A stretch of 21,687 nt of DNA from Chara braunii (GCA_003427395.1 BFEA01000508.1:1008764-1030450), one strand, 5' to 3'. Shown: positions 1-8,279, numbered from the stretch's first letter. Notes: generated by a model from the sequence alone, not told the origin. A program made the numbers and translations.

Positions 1-2
1 AT

Positions 3-950
3 AATTTCGTACGGAAGACTCGTCTGGCGCAGAGCATCATCAACTACTGCGTGATTGTGTACATGGATGACATCCTGGTGTATTCGAGTTCCTACGAGGG
101 ACACGTGCAGCACATCGAATGGGCCCTGCATGCGGGTTTCAAGGTGGCACTTGAGAAGTGTCAGTTTTTCCTCACCACCATTTCCTTCCTGGGGCACGTG
201 GTGACAGACAAGGGACTCCAACCGGAGCCGCAGAAGGTGGCAGCTGTCAGGGACGCGCTGGTGCCTACGACTATCACGCAAGTTTGCGCCTTTCTGGGCC
301 TAGCCTCGTAGTACCAAAGATTTATCAAGGGCTTCGCGGCGATTGCGGGACCACTCACAAATCTGTTGCGCAAGGATCAGCCGTTGATCTGGACGCCAGA
401 GTGCGATCAAGCGTTTTCCAAACTCAAGGCTGCTCTCATTTCGGCTCCGGTCCTTATAAGACCGGATCCCGAAAAATCTTTTGTTCTCATCACCGATCGG
501 CAGCCAGAGGCGATTTTGGCGATCCTTGCCCAGGTGGGACCAAGCGGACTCGAGAGTGTGGTGGAGTATGCGTCCAAATCAGTGCCCGCCTGCAAGCGCA
601 ACTACGCCGCTCGAACGAGTGAATGCTATGCGGCCCTCTGGGGAATCAGTCACTTTCGTGCTTACCTGTACGACCGAAAATTCACCCTGGTGACTGATCA
701 TGAGCCCCTGTAGACTCTGAAGAAGTCGAAGGATTACTTGGGCATGATCGGGCGATGGGCAACGGTGCTGCAGAGCATGGACTTTGACATTCGTCATCGA
801 AAGCACGAGAGACACGGAAATGCAGACGGACTGACACGACTGCACCGGCCTGAGAAGGTTCCAAAGGGTGAGGAGGTAATTCCGTGGAACGAACCCAAAC
901 AGGAGATCGGACCTCAGTACGGCCAAGTGGAGATCTTATTGAAGCAGTAA
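3..950 (+). pseudogene. pol: Ty3/gypsy pol: reverse transcriptase C-terminal half and RNase H
   Basis: The frame is open from the first bases, so the gene starts upstream of the window. The catalytic motif YMDDILVYS of reverse transcriptase lies at 60-86. FLGHVV follows at about 188-205, then LGLAS at 294-308 before a stop where the family usually has a tyrosine. The thumb and connection region (FIKGFAAIAGPLTNLL) leads into RNase H. Its three acidic residues are still visible: aspartate in LITDRQ (the usual DAS is altered to DRQ), glutamate in TSECYAALW, and aspartate in VTDHEPL. The tether motif RHRKHERHGNADGLTR is the expected RNase H to integrase linker. TAG codons at 309 and 711 break it. 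TAA at 948 and TGA at 957 may be the true end or further decay. The enzyme copies element RNA into DNA in cytoplasmic particles. This copy cannot make a full protein. Confidence 0.92.
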
Positions 951-1054
951 GTGACATGAGGACTAATTGTTCTGTTCTGCTCTCCCTGCATCCCCTCCTC
1001 CTCTGCCATCATGACTACCCCACTCGCCTCCGCAACCCCTTCTTCTCCTACTAA

Positions 1055-1109
1055 NTCTGCNCCTCTNACTTCCTCNACTTTCTTNGCNACCNTTCCCGAT
1101 AAATTCTGN
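1055..1109 (+). other. Cluster of eight single ambiguous bases
   Basis: N occurs at 1055, 1061, 1067, 1076, 1085, 1088, 1092 and 1109. Seven of the eight fall at the third position of codons in the pol frame (AAN, GCN, CTN, TCN, TTN, GCN, TGN) and one at a first position. Isolated Ns like these come from base disagreement between reads, not from an assembly gap, so reads of several sibling copies were probably merged here. Confidence 0.9.
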
Positions 1110-1268
1110 TATTTTTGCATGTGTATTGCACGAGTTTATGGGGTCGACTGTCATCCCTTTGAGACCGGATTTGTCGATTGGGTAGAATGTGCCACGTGTG
1201 TCAACCGTGCGCACGGGGCTTGTGTTCGATATCGGACGAGTAGCAATGAATGGAGGTGCCCTCTGTGT
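1107..1268 (+). other. PHD-type zinc finger domain (C4HC3)
   Basis: The pattern is C-x2-C, 23 residues, C-x2-C-x4-H-x2-C, 11 residues, C-x2-C, with the tryptophan two residues before the seventh cysteine (EWRCPLC) that is typical of PHD fingers, and VECATC preceded by tryptophan. The first cysteine is encoded by TGN, where N is an ambiguous base, so it is cysteine if N is T or C. PHD fingers usually read histone H3 tails. Here the domain sits between RNase H and integrase. A RING-like or other treble-clef zinc ribbon is the alternative reading. Confidence 0.75.
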
Positions 1269-2730
1269 AGAACGAAGAAGCTCCCCACGGAGGTTCGATT
1301 CAAGGCCGCCCGTACGGAAGGCCCTTAATACGACGTAAAATACCGACGAGCGGAGGTTTGGACGGATAAAATTTTATTAGCAAAATTAGCGGGATTATCG
1401 TTGGGCCACCTCACCAAACACGACAGACGTAGGGCGACCGAGAGATCTCGTGACTATCGATGAATCAACGGTCATTTGGAAAAGCGTAAAACTGATGGGT
1501 CGGGTTCGTGGTTGACAGTTCCCCATCCATTCCAGAGATACGATTGGATCCGATCTGCTCACGAAGAACAGGCTGCTCATTTCGCGATACGTGTCACGGA
1601 TGCAATTGTAGACCAGAACCGATGGTTCAGGTCCAATATACGAGATGACGTCAAGTACATTGTCGCTAACTGTCTGGTCTGTGCCGCTGATCGCGCCCCT
1701 ATACGGGGACCAAACACGATCGTACCCACGGAAGTAGAGCGTCCTTTCCAGCGAGTCAGTATGGACACGGCAGATATTGACGTGCCACCTGACCCAAACC
1801 GCTGTTAATATTCCATCCTGTTAGTTTTAATTGACCATTTTTCCAAATACATCGAAGTCTATCCTTGTAAGACCCGAAAGGCCGCCGAAATAGCCACATA
1901 CATTGAAAGATTCCTCTATACCCATCTAGATACGGAAGAAATTCTAACTGACAATGGGTCAGAATTCAAAGGAGAGGTAGAGGAACTGCTTGCGCGAAGG
2001 GGCGTCACGCTCCGACATACGGCACCCCACGCGTCCCAGTCGAATGGGTTGGCCGAGAATGCCAACCGTATGATTAAAACCGCCCTTCGCAAGAACTTAG
2101 CGGCACACGACACGCGTCCTTGGCCCGAGATCGTATATCAGATAGTCGGGATACGCCGGGCCACCCCTCATGAGTCTACAGGGTTCACCCCCTTTCAGCT
2201 TCGAACTAATAGCCTCCCCTGTGTCGATTACCGGGGTAACTCAAAAATTGCCGAAGCAGGGGGTAGAGACACGCGTGCAGCTCTCAAGGCCAAGGCCAAA
2301 AGGTACACCGAATTAATTGAACATGTCGTCCCAAAGCTAGCCCGAAAAAGACAAAGGATGACCGAAACGAGAGACAGGTCTGTAGCTACGAGGCCCGGAA
2401 TGGAAATGTTGGGCCCCAGTACCAATATAAATTAGGGGACCTAGTGCAGGTACGTAAATGTGCACGCGACTGGAAACTCGCTCCCAAGTTCTCTGGCTGT
2501 TTTCACGTTGTCGAACTCGGACCCAACGGCGCCAACACGGTGCGCATCGCGCCTGAGGCTAGTGCCAGCCATAGCTCTGTCCCCATCGTCCGGCATACCT
2601 CCTACCTCCGCCTCCTTCCCCCTTCTGATCTTCCTCCCTCTTCTTCCTCGGAAAGTGAGGAGAACGACGACGATCTAACTCTCTCTCCTCTTTCTCCCTC
2701 TTGTCCTTCGTCCTCCTCTCCCACCTCGCC

Positions 2731-3243
2731 ATGAGTTTTATCACGGAGCGGGTTCTTGACGCGCAGCTGTTGCAGCCACGTGGCCACATCTCACAGATTC
2801 GACAAGTTTGTCACCCTCGGCTCAATGCGGATCTTCGGCGTCTAATGCGATTCTTCTGCGACGAAGGCATCTGTGCCGCCGCCGTGTTCTGGATTGAAGG
2901 AAGTCCTGACGCCGTGGTATTCGCGGAGGTAACCGCAGTTCATCGGCGAGCGGGTCCCAGGACGAGCCACTTCACCACGGTGGCGGCATTCACTGGCGAC
3001 ATCAGCTCGGTCAATCTGTTGTGGCATACCGCAATCTTGGCCTCACTGCGTGAGTGGAAGGAGCAAGTGTCCAACGTGTGGCAGCACGTCCTCGCCCGAC
3101 AGGGGTATAACATCATCCCGATCTTTGCATCGGATCTTGACGATATTCGCCGATCACCGCACGAGCGACCAGTTGCGATCCCGACCATCGTCCCCATCCC
3201 CAATGAACCACGCTGCTCTTCTCGCTCCTCTCTCTATCTTTGA
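2731..3243 (+). CDS. Unrecognised ORF downstream of integrase, 170 codons
   Basis: I do not recognise this protein. Its ATG at 2731 overlaps the TGA of the integrase frame (ATGA at 2731-2734), a stop/start overlap that could allow termination-reinitiation. The protein from MSFITERVL is about 170 residues. It looks like a folded mixed alpha/beta domain: LRRLMRFFCDEGICAAAVFW, then AVVFAEVTAVHRR, then SVNLLWHTAILASLREWKEQ, then NIIPIFASDLDDIRR. It ends in a short Pro/Ser-rich tail. No signal peptide or membrane segment is evident. The frame is intact for over 500 bases beside a heavily broken pol, which favours real coding ancestry. An envelope-like, gag-like or other accessory role cannot be told apart. 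A C/T-rich spacer (3244-3330) follows. Confidence 0.55.
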   Translation: MSFITERVLDAQLLQPRGHISQIRQVCHPRLNADLRRLMRFFCDEGICAAAVFWIEGSPDAVVFAEVTAVHRRAGPRTSHFTTVAAFTGDISSVNLLWHTAILASLREWKEQVSNVWQHVLARQGYNIIPIFASDLDDIRRSPHERPVAIPTIVPIPNEPRCSSRSSLYL

Positions 3244-3340
3244 TCTCCCCTCTCTCTTCCCCACCTTCTAGCAATCCGATCTTCACCCTTCTCTTTCCTT
3301 CTCGTTCGGGCCTCTTTCAGTCCCTCTTATCAATCCATGA

Positions 3341-4210
3341 CATTGGCGATTGTGGCGCGAAACTTTTGAGGAACTGTCCTTTTGCTTGGCCAGAGTATAG
3401 GTGACGTGGACGAGCACTAGTGAGCATCCCACGTGGATCGAGAATCCGGAACTGCTGATCATACAGGCTTGGAGGACTAACGTGGAAGGAGATTTTCTTG
3501 GCTTTCTCTTCGGATCGGTACGGCCAGGTCGATGCCACCTGATTGCGCAGGAGCTTATCGCACCGATCGTGCAATTGGCGGACGATCTCTCGCCCGACAT
3601 CTATTTTCAGAGTGACGACAGTCCTGCTCCGTATGTTTTCGAGCGATCATTGGATCCGTATCTTCAGTGGACCGCGTGCTTGGAGGAACCTAGGGACGAG
3701 GATACGCTACCATCGCAGCAAGAGTATCTGAAGCCATACGAGATCATCCCTCACTCCTTCTATCCGAGGGCGGAGGAAGTGGTGATCGACGACGAAGAAA
3801 CATCGGAGGAGGGAAGCTATAGTGAACATAGCGAGGGCGAGCTGAGTGAGGAGGGAGAGGAAGAAGAAGGGACCGGGTCCGAGTGGGAAGCCTTGCCGGA
3901 GGAAGCGACGCGCACGGGAACAGAGGCGGAAGATCCGGATGCGGTGCGAAAGCGCGAAGAAATTGCCACCGGGAAGCGCCAGCTGGAGTTCGTCAGCGAA
4001 GCTAGCCTGCGCATTGGTAGCGATCCAACCAGGGATCCAGAGCCGCCGAAGCCCGAAGATGGCGACCCTGCAGCCGCCACCTCAAGTACCGCGCAACGGA
4101 GACGGAGCCGATCCCGCTCCTCCTCCAGCCCCACCCGTCCCCCAGTTCGCCCACGTACCGATGCGGGCGATAGGCCTTCGTCCTCGGACGCTGTCTGGCC
4201 GACCCCTTGA
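3341..4210 (+). pseudogene. Acidic and SR-rich protein of unknown function
   Basis: One frame runs from 3341 to TGA 4208, broken by a TAG at 3398; LWRETFEELSFCLARV reads sensibly just before that stop. No convincing ATG opens the frame; its upstream limit is TGA at 3338, so the true start is unclear. About 130 residues of apparently folded sequence (WIENPELLIIQAWRTN, then DFLGFLFGSVRPGRCHLIAQ) lead into IIPHSFYPRAEEVVIDDEE. Then come a strongly acidic Glu/Ser stretch (about 3790-3900), a mixed-charge segment with KREEIATGKRQLEF, and an RS/Pro-rich tail (RRRSRSRSSSSPTRPP). The layout suggests a nuclear or RNA-binding disordered tail, by inference only. I recall many Chara braunii predicted proteins with a very similar KREEI...GKRQLEF segment; this is from memory and unchecked. 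It lies on the same strand as pol and probably belongs to the element. Confidence 0.55.
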
Positions 4211-4687
4211 CTTCCTCACCCTTGAGCAGATCCGTACCCCTGTCACCTTCCCTTCCCATCCTTTCCATCCCCATCTCTTCCGCGACTTCTATTCTACCCG
4301 TTTACTCGCCATTGTCCACCCCCACGCCTCCCTTCAATCCGCTGCCCCCACGTTCTGCTGGCATCTCCTGCTGTTCAGCGCTGCATGGGAGCGATGCAAC
4401 GTGGTAGAGTTTATTGCGTCGCCACGGGTACAATCCCCGCTTGCCGCCACTTCGAGATCTTTCGAGCGGCGCTCTTCCGCACCCTTTCTTCCTTCTATCG
4501 CGACTACCTCGCTTCCCTTCCCCGCAGTGGCGATCATTTCCCCCGCTTTCACCGGATCATCCGATATGAGGAGCTCCCGGTGACGATGGAAGGGATGAAT
4601 CGCTTCCTACCCCCACTTCCTCCCCGTCATCCCCACGAGATCCCCTCCATGTACCGCCTCTACTGGCCTATTCCAACTAGGCGGTAG
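4161..4687 (+). pseudogene. Unrecognised ORF at the 3' end of the element, frameshifted
   Basis: Two overlapping frames together look like one protein. From ATG 4161, one frame reads DFLTLEQIRTPVTFPSHPFH and then FRDFYSTRLLAIVHPHASLQ up to about 4420. The sensible reading then moves to another frame with CRHFEIFRAALFRTLSSFYR, FHRIIRYEELPVTMEGMNRF and MYRLYWPIPTRR, ending at TAG 4685. The first part overlaps the end of the acidic/SR frame in a shifted register, so it may instead be the frameshifted C-terminus of that protein. It is rich in aromatic residues, Arg and Pro. No domain is recognised. Frameshift position: roughly 4400-4440. Confidence 0.42.
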
Positions 4688-4689
4688 AT

Positions 4690-5480
4690 CCCACTCACTT
4701 GACCTGCCCTCCCCTTCCTCTCCTCCATTCATCGGCACGGATCAGTAAGCTTCGCGAAGATGAAGCCATCAGCGATGACGTCAACCTACACGCTGATTCG
4801 ACGGACGGCAACGAACAGGGGTGCAGAGCACACGGAGATCAGGAGGACCATGATGGCGTCACCTGGACAATCTCCACGAGGCACAGGGTTGCATATGACA
4901 GGGCTGCGAAGATCTTGCCACGGATGTTGTCGCCATCTCATCCGCGACCCAGTTATCGTTCCTTGTAAATCTTTTGCTCTGATGATATGCTTGGTTCGTC
5001 ATGCATCACTCTGTTCTCCCCTCTTTCTTTCGCCATGCCATGCAATCAGGAGATCGCATAATTTTGGAACCCCCTCCGCGTCACATATGTGACGAACCAC
5101 TTCCCAAACCCGTGCCATCTTTCGTACCCTTTCTTTTGCTTGTATCATACCAACCCCAGGAAAACCCCGTTTTGATTTCTTGCTTTCGAGTGCCGCATCT
5201 TCCTTTTTTTTAGAGCCTTTTTTACTTCTGGGTTCTGTTTTTCTTTTTGCAAAGTCGGGAAATACATGGGAATTTACGTGCGTCTTAGCGAGTGCATTGG
5301 GAATTGGGCTCAGCGGTTGGGAATTCCGGGATAAGCGGAACTTCGACGTGTCCTTTTCGAGTGTGTGAATGTTCTTGGTCGCGTCGGAGAAAACTTTCGG
5401 AATTTTGTCCGGATACGAATAGGCATAGGATTTTCTTTACCCTCGTCGCTCTTTCGCGCGCGGATATGGTGATTTCAATT
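4690..5480. other. Non-coding stretch after the last element ORF, possible start of 3' LTR
   Basis: The base composition turns T-rich after about 4960. Short frames here (for example 4699-4968) have no recognisable motif. The sequence could be the U3 part of the 3' LTR. No clear polypurine tract or TG boundary can be fixed because the 5' LTR is not in the window for comparison. Confidence 0.3.
5079..5094. repeat. Perfect 16-bp palindrome
   Basis: CGTCACATATGTGACG is identical to its reverse complement. It lies in the candidate U3 region and contains two half-sites of TGACG/CGTCA, the core bound by plant bZIP (TGA/ASF-1 type) factors. A regulatory role is inference. Confidence 0.5.
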
Positions 5481-5483
5481 TTG

Positions 5484-5760
5484 AATTAGGATAGAAGCAA
5501 GCTGTAACTGTTTCGGTGCCTTTTTCTCTTTTTTTTGTTGACGGCCCCGTGCATGCAGAGCTTCCTCCCCTCTAGCCCCCTGTAGCGCTCCCTCCCACGC
5601 TCCCTTTCCTTCTCCCTCCTCTTTCTCTCTCCCCGTAACTGTTTCTTTCTCTCCTCCCCCTCCCCCGTCTTGCTGTTTGTGCGCCCACTTCCCTTTCTTG
5701 ATCGTCTGAATCTTAGACCCGTCTTGCGCCACCTCTCGCGCCTTTTATCTTCTCACCCTC
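5484..5760 (+). repeat. Pyrimidine-rich tract
   Basis: Dominated by C and T runs with few purines, located 230-500 bases upstream of a TATA box. Such polypyrimidine tracts are common upstream of and within plant promoters and LTRs. No coding evidence on this strand; the complementary open frame is a composition artefact. Confidence 0.55.
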
Positions 5761-5808
5761 TGAGTCTGGCGTACGACGTCCGGTCGATCCCCCGATAACT
5801 CTCGCTCG

Positions 5809-5863
5809 CCAATCAGGTGCGTGGATCGATAGGACCTTCCTATCGCGTGACGAATCTGATTGG
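5809..5863. promoter_or_regulatory. Opposed CCAAT boxes flanking a hairpin palindrome
   Basis: CCAATCAG at 5809-5816 and its exact reverse complement CTGATTGG at 5856-5863 form an inverted pair. Between them, CGATAGGA (5827-5834) and TCCTATCG (5838-5845) form a second perfect inverted repeat with a 3-base spacer. CCAAT is the NF-Y core. The TATA box at 5993 is about 130 bases downstream. Confidence 0.45.
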
Positions 5864-5992
5864 TTGAACCTTGAGTTCCGAGGGATCAACATGGCGTTCT
5901 CGAAGCGCTCTTCTTAAAGTCTTCTCCTCCTTCTCCTCCTACATCCGCGCCTTCCCGTTGTTCTCTCCCCCTTCTATCTCCTTTCTCGCAAC

Positions 5993-5998
5993 TATAAA
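5993..5998 (+). promoter_or_regulatory. TATA box
   Basis: TATAAA in the context CAACTATAAAACCCGC, downstream of a C/T-rich tract and two CCAAT boxes. Transcription would start near 6025. It could be the U3 promoter of the 3' LTR of the Ty3/gypsy element, or a separate promoter for the downstream unit at 7015. The next plausible splice acceptor is TTTGTTGCAG at about 6322-6331. Confidence 0.5.
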
Positions 5999-7014
5999 AC
6001 CCGCAAGCTCGCCCGCAAATCTCTTTTACGTTCTCGACTCCTAAACCAGCTTCCGGGAAGCAGTGGCTAGGCAGAGTGGATTGATGCGAGTCGGAAAGTC
6101 CTGTCGGGCTGACGATAGGTTGGCCGGTTGCGCGCTTGATCGCCACAACGGACTGTGGGATCCGGGCAAACCGCGCCGAGTTTACGACAGCGGGGTGACG
6201 ATCGCAGTGGTGGTTGTTGGCACGCGACGGCCGGGATCGTCGGTGCGGGTATGAGGATCGATGATTAGAGTTGAGTGAGTGATTAACCCGGGGCCATAGT
6301 GGAATTAACGGCGAATGTGCCTTTGTTGCAGATATTTATCCTTGGCGTGAGTGTACGGCGGTGACGCCGAACTTTTCTCTTTCCAGACCTTGTCATCTTC
6401 TATTTCAACTCTCTTTCTCTCGACTCTCTCTCTCTCCCTCTCTCTCTTTATGAATGATGATGCGTCTGAATGATTGTCCCTCTCTTGAATGGGAATGAGT
6501 CGGCGTCCTGTTTTTGTGTGAAAGAACTTCTTCCGGAACTCTTCCATTAGTTTCCTGGGTAATCCTCCTACGCAAGGACCCTATCTTCTTGTCTTGTGAA
6601 CGGTGGATGCGTGTGTACTGTGCGATGCGATCCATCTTTTCCTATGCATGTCTCATTTTCGCACCTTCCACAGTGAATGCATGTATGGAAACGTGTGACT
6701 CTTTTAGTGTTGATTAGACGATTGCCGTCGGGATTTTGTTCAAGAATGCAAGAGTGTTTAGATCTGTGGTTCCAAATCCACTGCGCATGCCATCTGCCTT
6801 ATGCTCCACGACATCAGCAGCTAAGCCACCGAGCGGCCTTGAGAAACAAGGCGCCAACGTTGTGTTGAACTGAGTCACGGATCGGTCCCTTAGTCATATG
6901 CATGATCAAGCGGATGTGTGTTTTGCCCTCGCTCTTGTGTCAAAAGGATTGATTGAGGGTCGCGCAAATCGCTTCGGTTTTTAATGACGTCTCGAGATAT
7001 TGTGATTGATTGAC
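5999..7014 (+). other. Leader-like region between the TATA box and the 7015 ORF
   Basis: No recognisable gene. A short frame from ATG 6084 (56 codons, MRVGKSCRADDRLAGC at its start) lies just downstream of the expected transcription start and cannot be confirmed as coding. A good 3' splice site (GTGCCTTTGTTGCAG) ends near 6331. A CT microsatellite lies at about 6415-6450. The stretch could be an untranslated leader with an intron, or U5 and flank of an LTR. Confidence 0.3.
6415..6450 (+). repeat. CT-rich microsatellite
   Basis: Imperfect CT repeats interrupted by single bases. Frames crossing it on either strand are composition artefacts. Confidence 0.75.
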
Positions 7015-7554
7015 ATGTGGACTGACAAGTACCCCTCGATTGGGCGCCAGCCTCCCGTATCTCCCATCCCCACGCGACCCTTTCCCTACAACGAGGAAAG
7101 GACGCGTGTATGTGAGTGGGACGTACGAGAAGCCGTCGCACAAATCGGCGGACACTATTACTTCCCTCCGGCCGACCGTTGTTCAGGGTTCGTAGACGCC
7201 GGATTTGTCATTATCGATACGCACTTTCCACCCTACTCGATATTGTTGCCGTTTAACGAGTTGATCGTCATTCCGTGGACGGCAGTGGCGCCCCATTGGC
7301 CCCGCACTCTGTGTACGGAGTGTCAGCGCTTCGATCGCTACGAAGCGAAGGGCTTCCACTATCGAATACGGAGTGAGGACTAGCATAAGGAAAGAGCCAC
7401 TCGGCTGATACCATCCACTTCGGACTCGGAACTAACCAGCGAACGACGACGAGATCTGATACGAAAACGAGACACGCGAAGCGTGTCAAAGCCTTTCCGT
7501 TCTAAACGACGGGCTGTAGCCCGGTGGGAAGCCCGACAGTACTTTTTGGATTGA
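7015..7554 (+). pseudogene. Unrecognised ORF family, copy 1, with C-x2-C motif and basic tail
   Basis: The first ATG after an in-frame TGA (7003) is at 7015. The frame runs 122 codons to TAG 7381, then continues in the same frame for 56 more codons to TGA 7552. Seen in order: a Pro-rich start (SIGRQPPVSPIPTRPFPY), RVCEWDVREA, an aromatic/Pro-rich core with GFVIIDTHFPPYS and NELIVIPW, then HWPRTLCTECQRFDRYEAKG with C-x2-C, and after the TAG a basic tail (SERRRDLIRKRDTRS). A diverged copy at 12063 conserves CEWD, the GF-x-I-D/E-x-x-FPP segment, VIP, the RTLC-x2-C segment and the tail, so the TAG is probably a late mutation or readthrough site. Function unknown; a nucleic-acid-binding role is only suggested by the basic tail and cysteine pair. 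Being multicopy, it is probably part of a repeat. Confidence 0.5.
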
Positions 7555-7639
7555 ATTTGGATCTTTCTGTTCTCGCGTCATATCCGCGCGCGCATTCCAC
7601 GACGCGCGAAATTAATCGACTTGCTTCATCGGACCTACA

Positions 7640-7782
7640 TGGGGGATTTCAGTTCCATCTGTGTCCCCACACTCAATTTTCAAAAATCCTTGGCACACCC
7701 CATCTTGCTGTTTTTCTAGGCCTCTTTCCGCATGTCCCAGACAGCACAGGGTGTGAGGTTGCGCGTCACAAGTAAGAGTGGT
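7640..7782 (+). repeat. 3' part of the 7015 unit, shared with 12640-12792
   Basis: The stretch containing AAATCCTTGGCACACCC and GTGAGGTT matches the region after copy 2. In both copies a frame reads F-x-KILGTP, so this may be a further coding segment or a conserved 3' untranslated part. Similarity ends near 7782. Confidence 0.5.
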
Positions 7783-8279
7783 TTAAAGTTTAAGTATACC
7801 GCGCGAGGTGTGGCGGTGTCTGAGGTTTACGTTGACTGGATGGTTGACTAGAGGAGAGAAGGTTAACCGACCCCCCATTTTTCAGGTCAATTTATAAGAA
7901 AACCATAAGGTCATTTCAAACAGCTCCACACCAATGTATAGAGTGCACTTCTTACTAACATATTAAAAATAAAAAATAATAATAATAAATTAAAAACACA
8001 TAAAACAACAACCCAAAAGTGTATTTTCAGGCCTTTTTGGCATAAAACACGTCATCCAAATTTTCAGGATTTTCAAGCCTCCCAACAACACAAATTCTAA
8101 TAACCCAAATAATACCAAATTTGGCAGACAACAACCTTAAACCAAAACAAAAACAGGCAAAAAAAAAAAAAAAAAAAAACCAAAAATTTGAGCCCCAAAC
8201 CCTAATTTCAGTCTTGGTCCCGTTAGTCAGGAGTTGAAAATGGAGGTCCCCGTTAACCATTTGTGGACTTGAGTAGAGT
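7783..8279. other. AT-rich non-coding stretch with poly(A) run
   Basis: No gene seen. Strongly A-rich on the plus strand, with a run of 21 A at 8159-8179 and many AAT/AAC triplets. A single AAACCCTAA (8197-8205) matches the plant telo-box, which is too short to call a telomeric repeat. The poly(A) could be the tail of a degraded retroposon. Confidence 0.45.

Larger units (their letters stand above)
1011..2734 (+). pseudogene. PHD finger plus integrase, broken pol C-terminal part
   Basis: This is in the same frame as the upstream reverse transcriptase, but with its own ATG at 1011 after a pyrimidine-rich leader. Order: a Ser/Thr/Pro-rich N-terminus, a PHD-type zinc finger (1107-1268), the integrase zinc-binding H-x5-H and C-x2-C (HEEQAAH about 1560-1580, NCLVC about 1668-1682), and the catalytic core with D in MDTAD (near 1760), D in LTDNGSEF (1950) and E in NGLAENANR (2055). 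The GPY-like C-terminal domain KLAPKFSGCFHVVEL follows, then a Ser/Pro/acidic tail ending at TGA 2732. Stops at 1326, 1461 and 1806 interrupt it. A frameshift near 2380 moves the C-terminal domain to another frame, where SYEARNGNVGPQYQYKLGDL reads through. Integrase joins element cDNA to host chromatin. The PHD finger may guide that step, which is inference. Whether PHD-integrase was separate from RT-RNase H or one polyprotein cannot be settled here. Confidence 0.85.
1..4690 (+). mobile_element. Ty3/gypsy LTR retrotransposon, 3' portion, decayed
   Basis: Reverse transcriptase, RNase H and integrase follow in that order on the plus strand, which is the Ty3/gypsy (Metaviridae-like) order rather than the Ty1/copia order. 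The 5' LTR, gag, protease and most of reverse transcriptase lie outside the window. After integrase come three more frames on the same strand with tight or overlapping junctions, so they probably belong to the element. The pol frame is interrupted by seven in-frame stop codons over 2.3 kb yet stays in one frame until about 2380, so the copy decayed mainly by point mutation. The 3' boundary is uncertain: the LTR may begin anywhere from about 4700 to 5100 and may include the promoter near 5993. Confidence 0.88.

Noticed and set aside
2559-2789. Minus-strand Arg/Glu-rich frames
   Set aside because: Antisense of the Ser/Pro-rich integrase tail.
3817-4134. Minus-strand 105-codon frame opposite the acidic/SR ORF
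   Set aside because: Mirror of the Glu/Ser/Arg-rich plus strand; a typical antisense shadow.
3846-4160. Upstream part of the overlapping frame that ends at 4583
   Set aside because: Arg/Pro/Lys-rich shadow of the acidic ORF; only the part from about 4161 reads like an independent protein.
8197-8205. AAACCCTAA as a telomeric repeat
   Set aside because: Single occurrence; at most a telo-box promoter motif.
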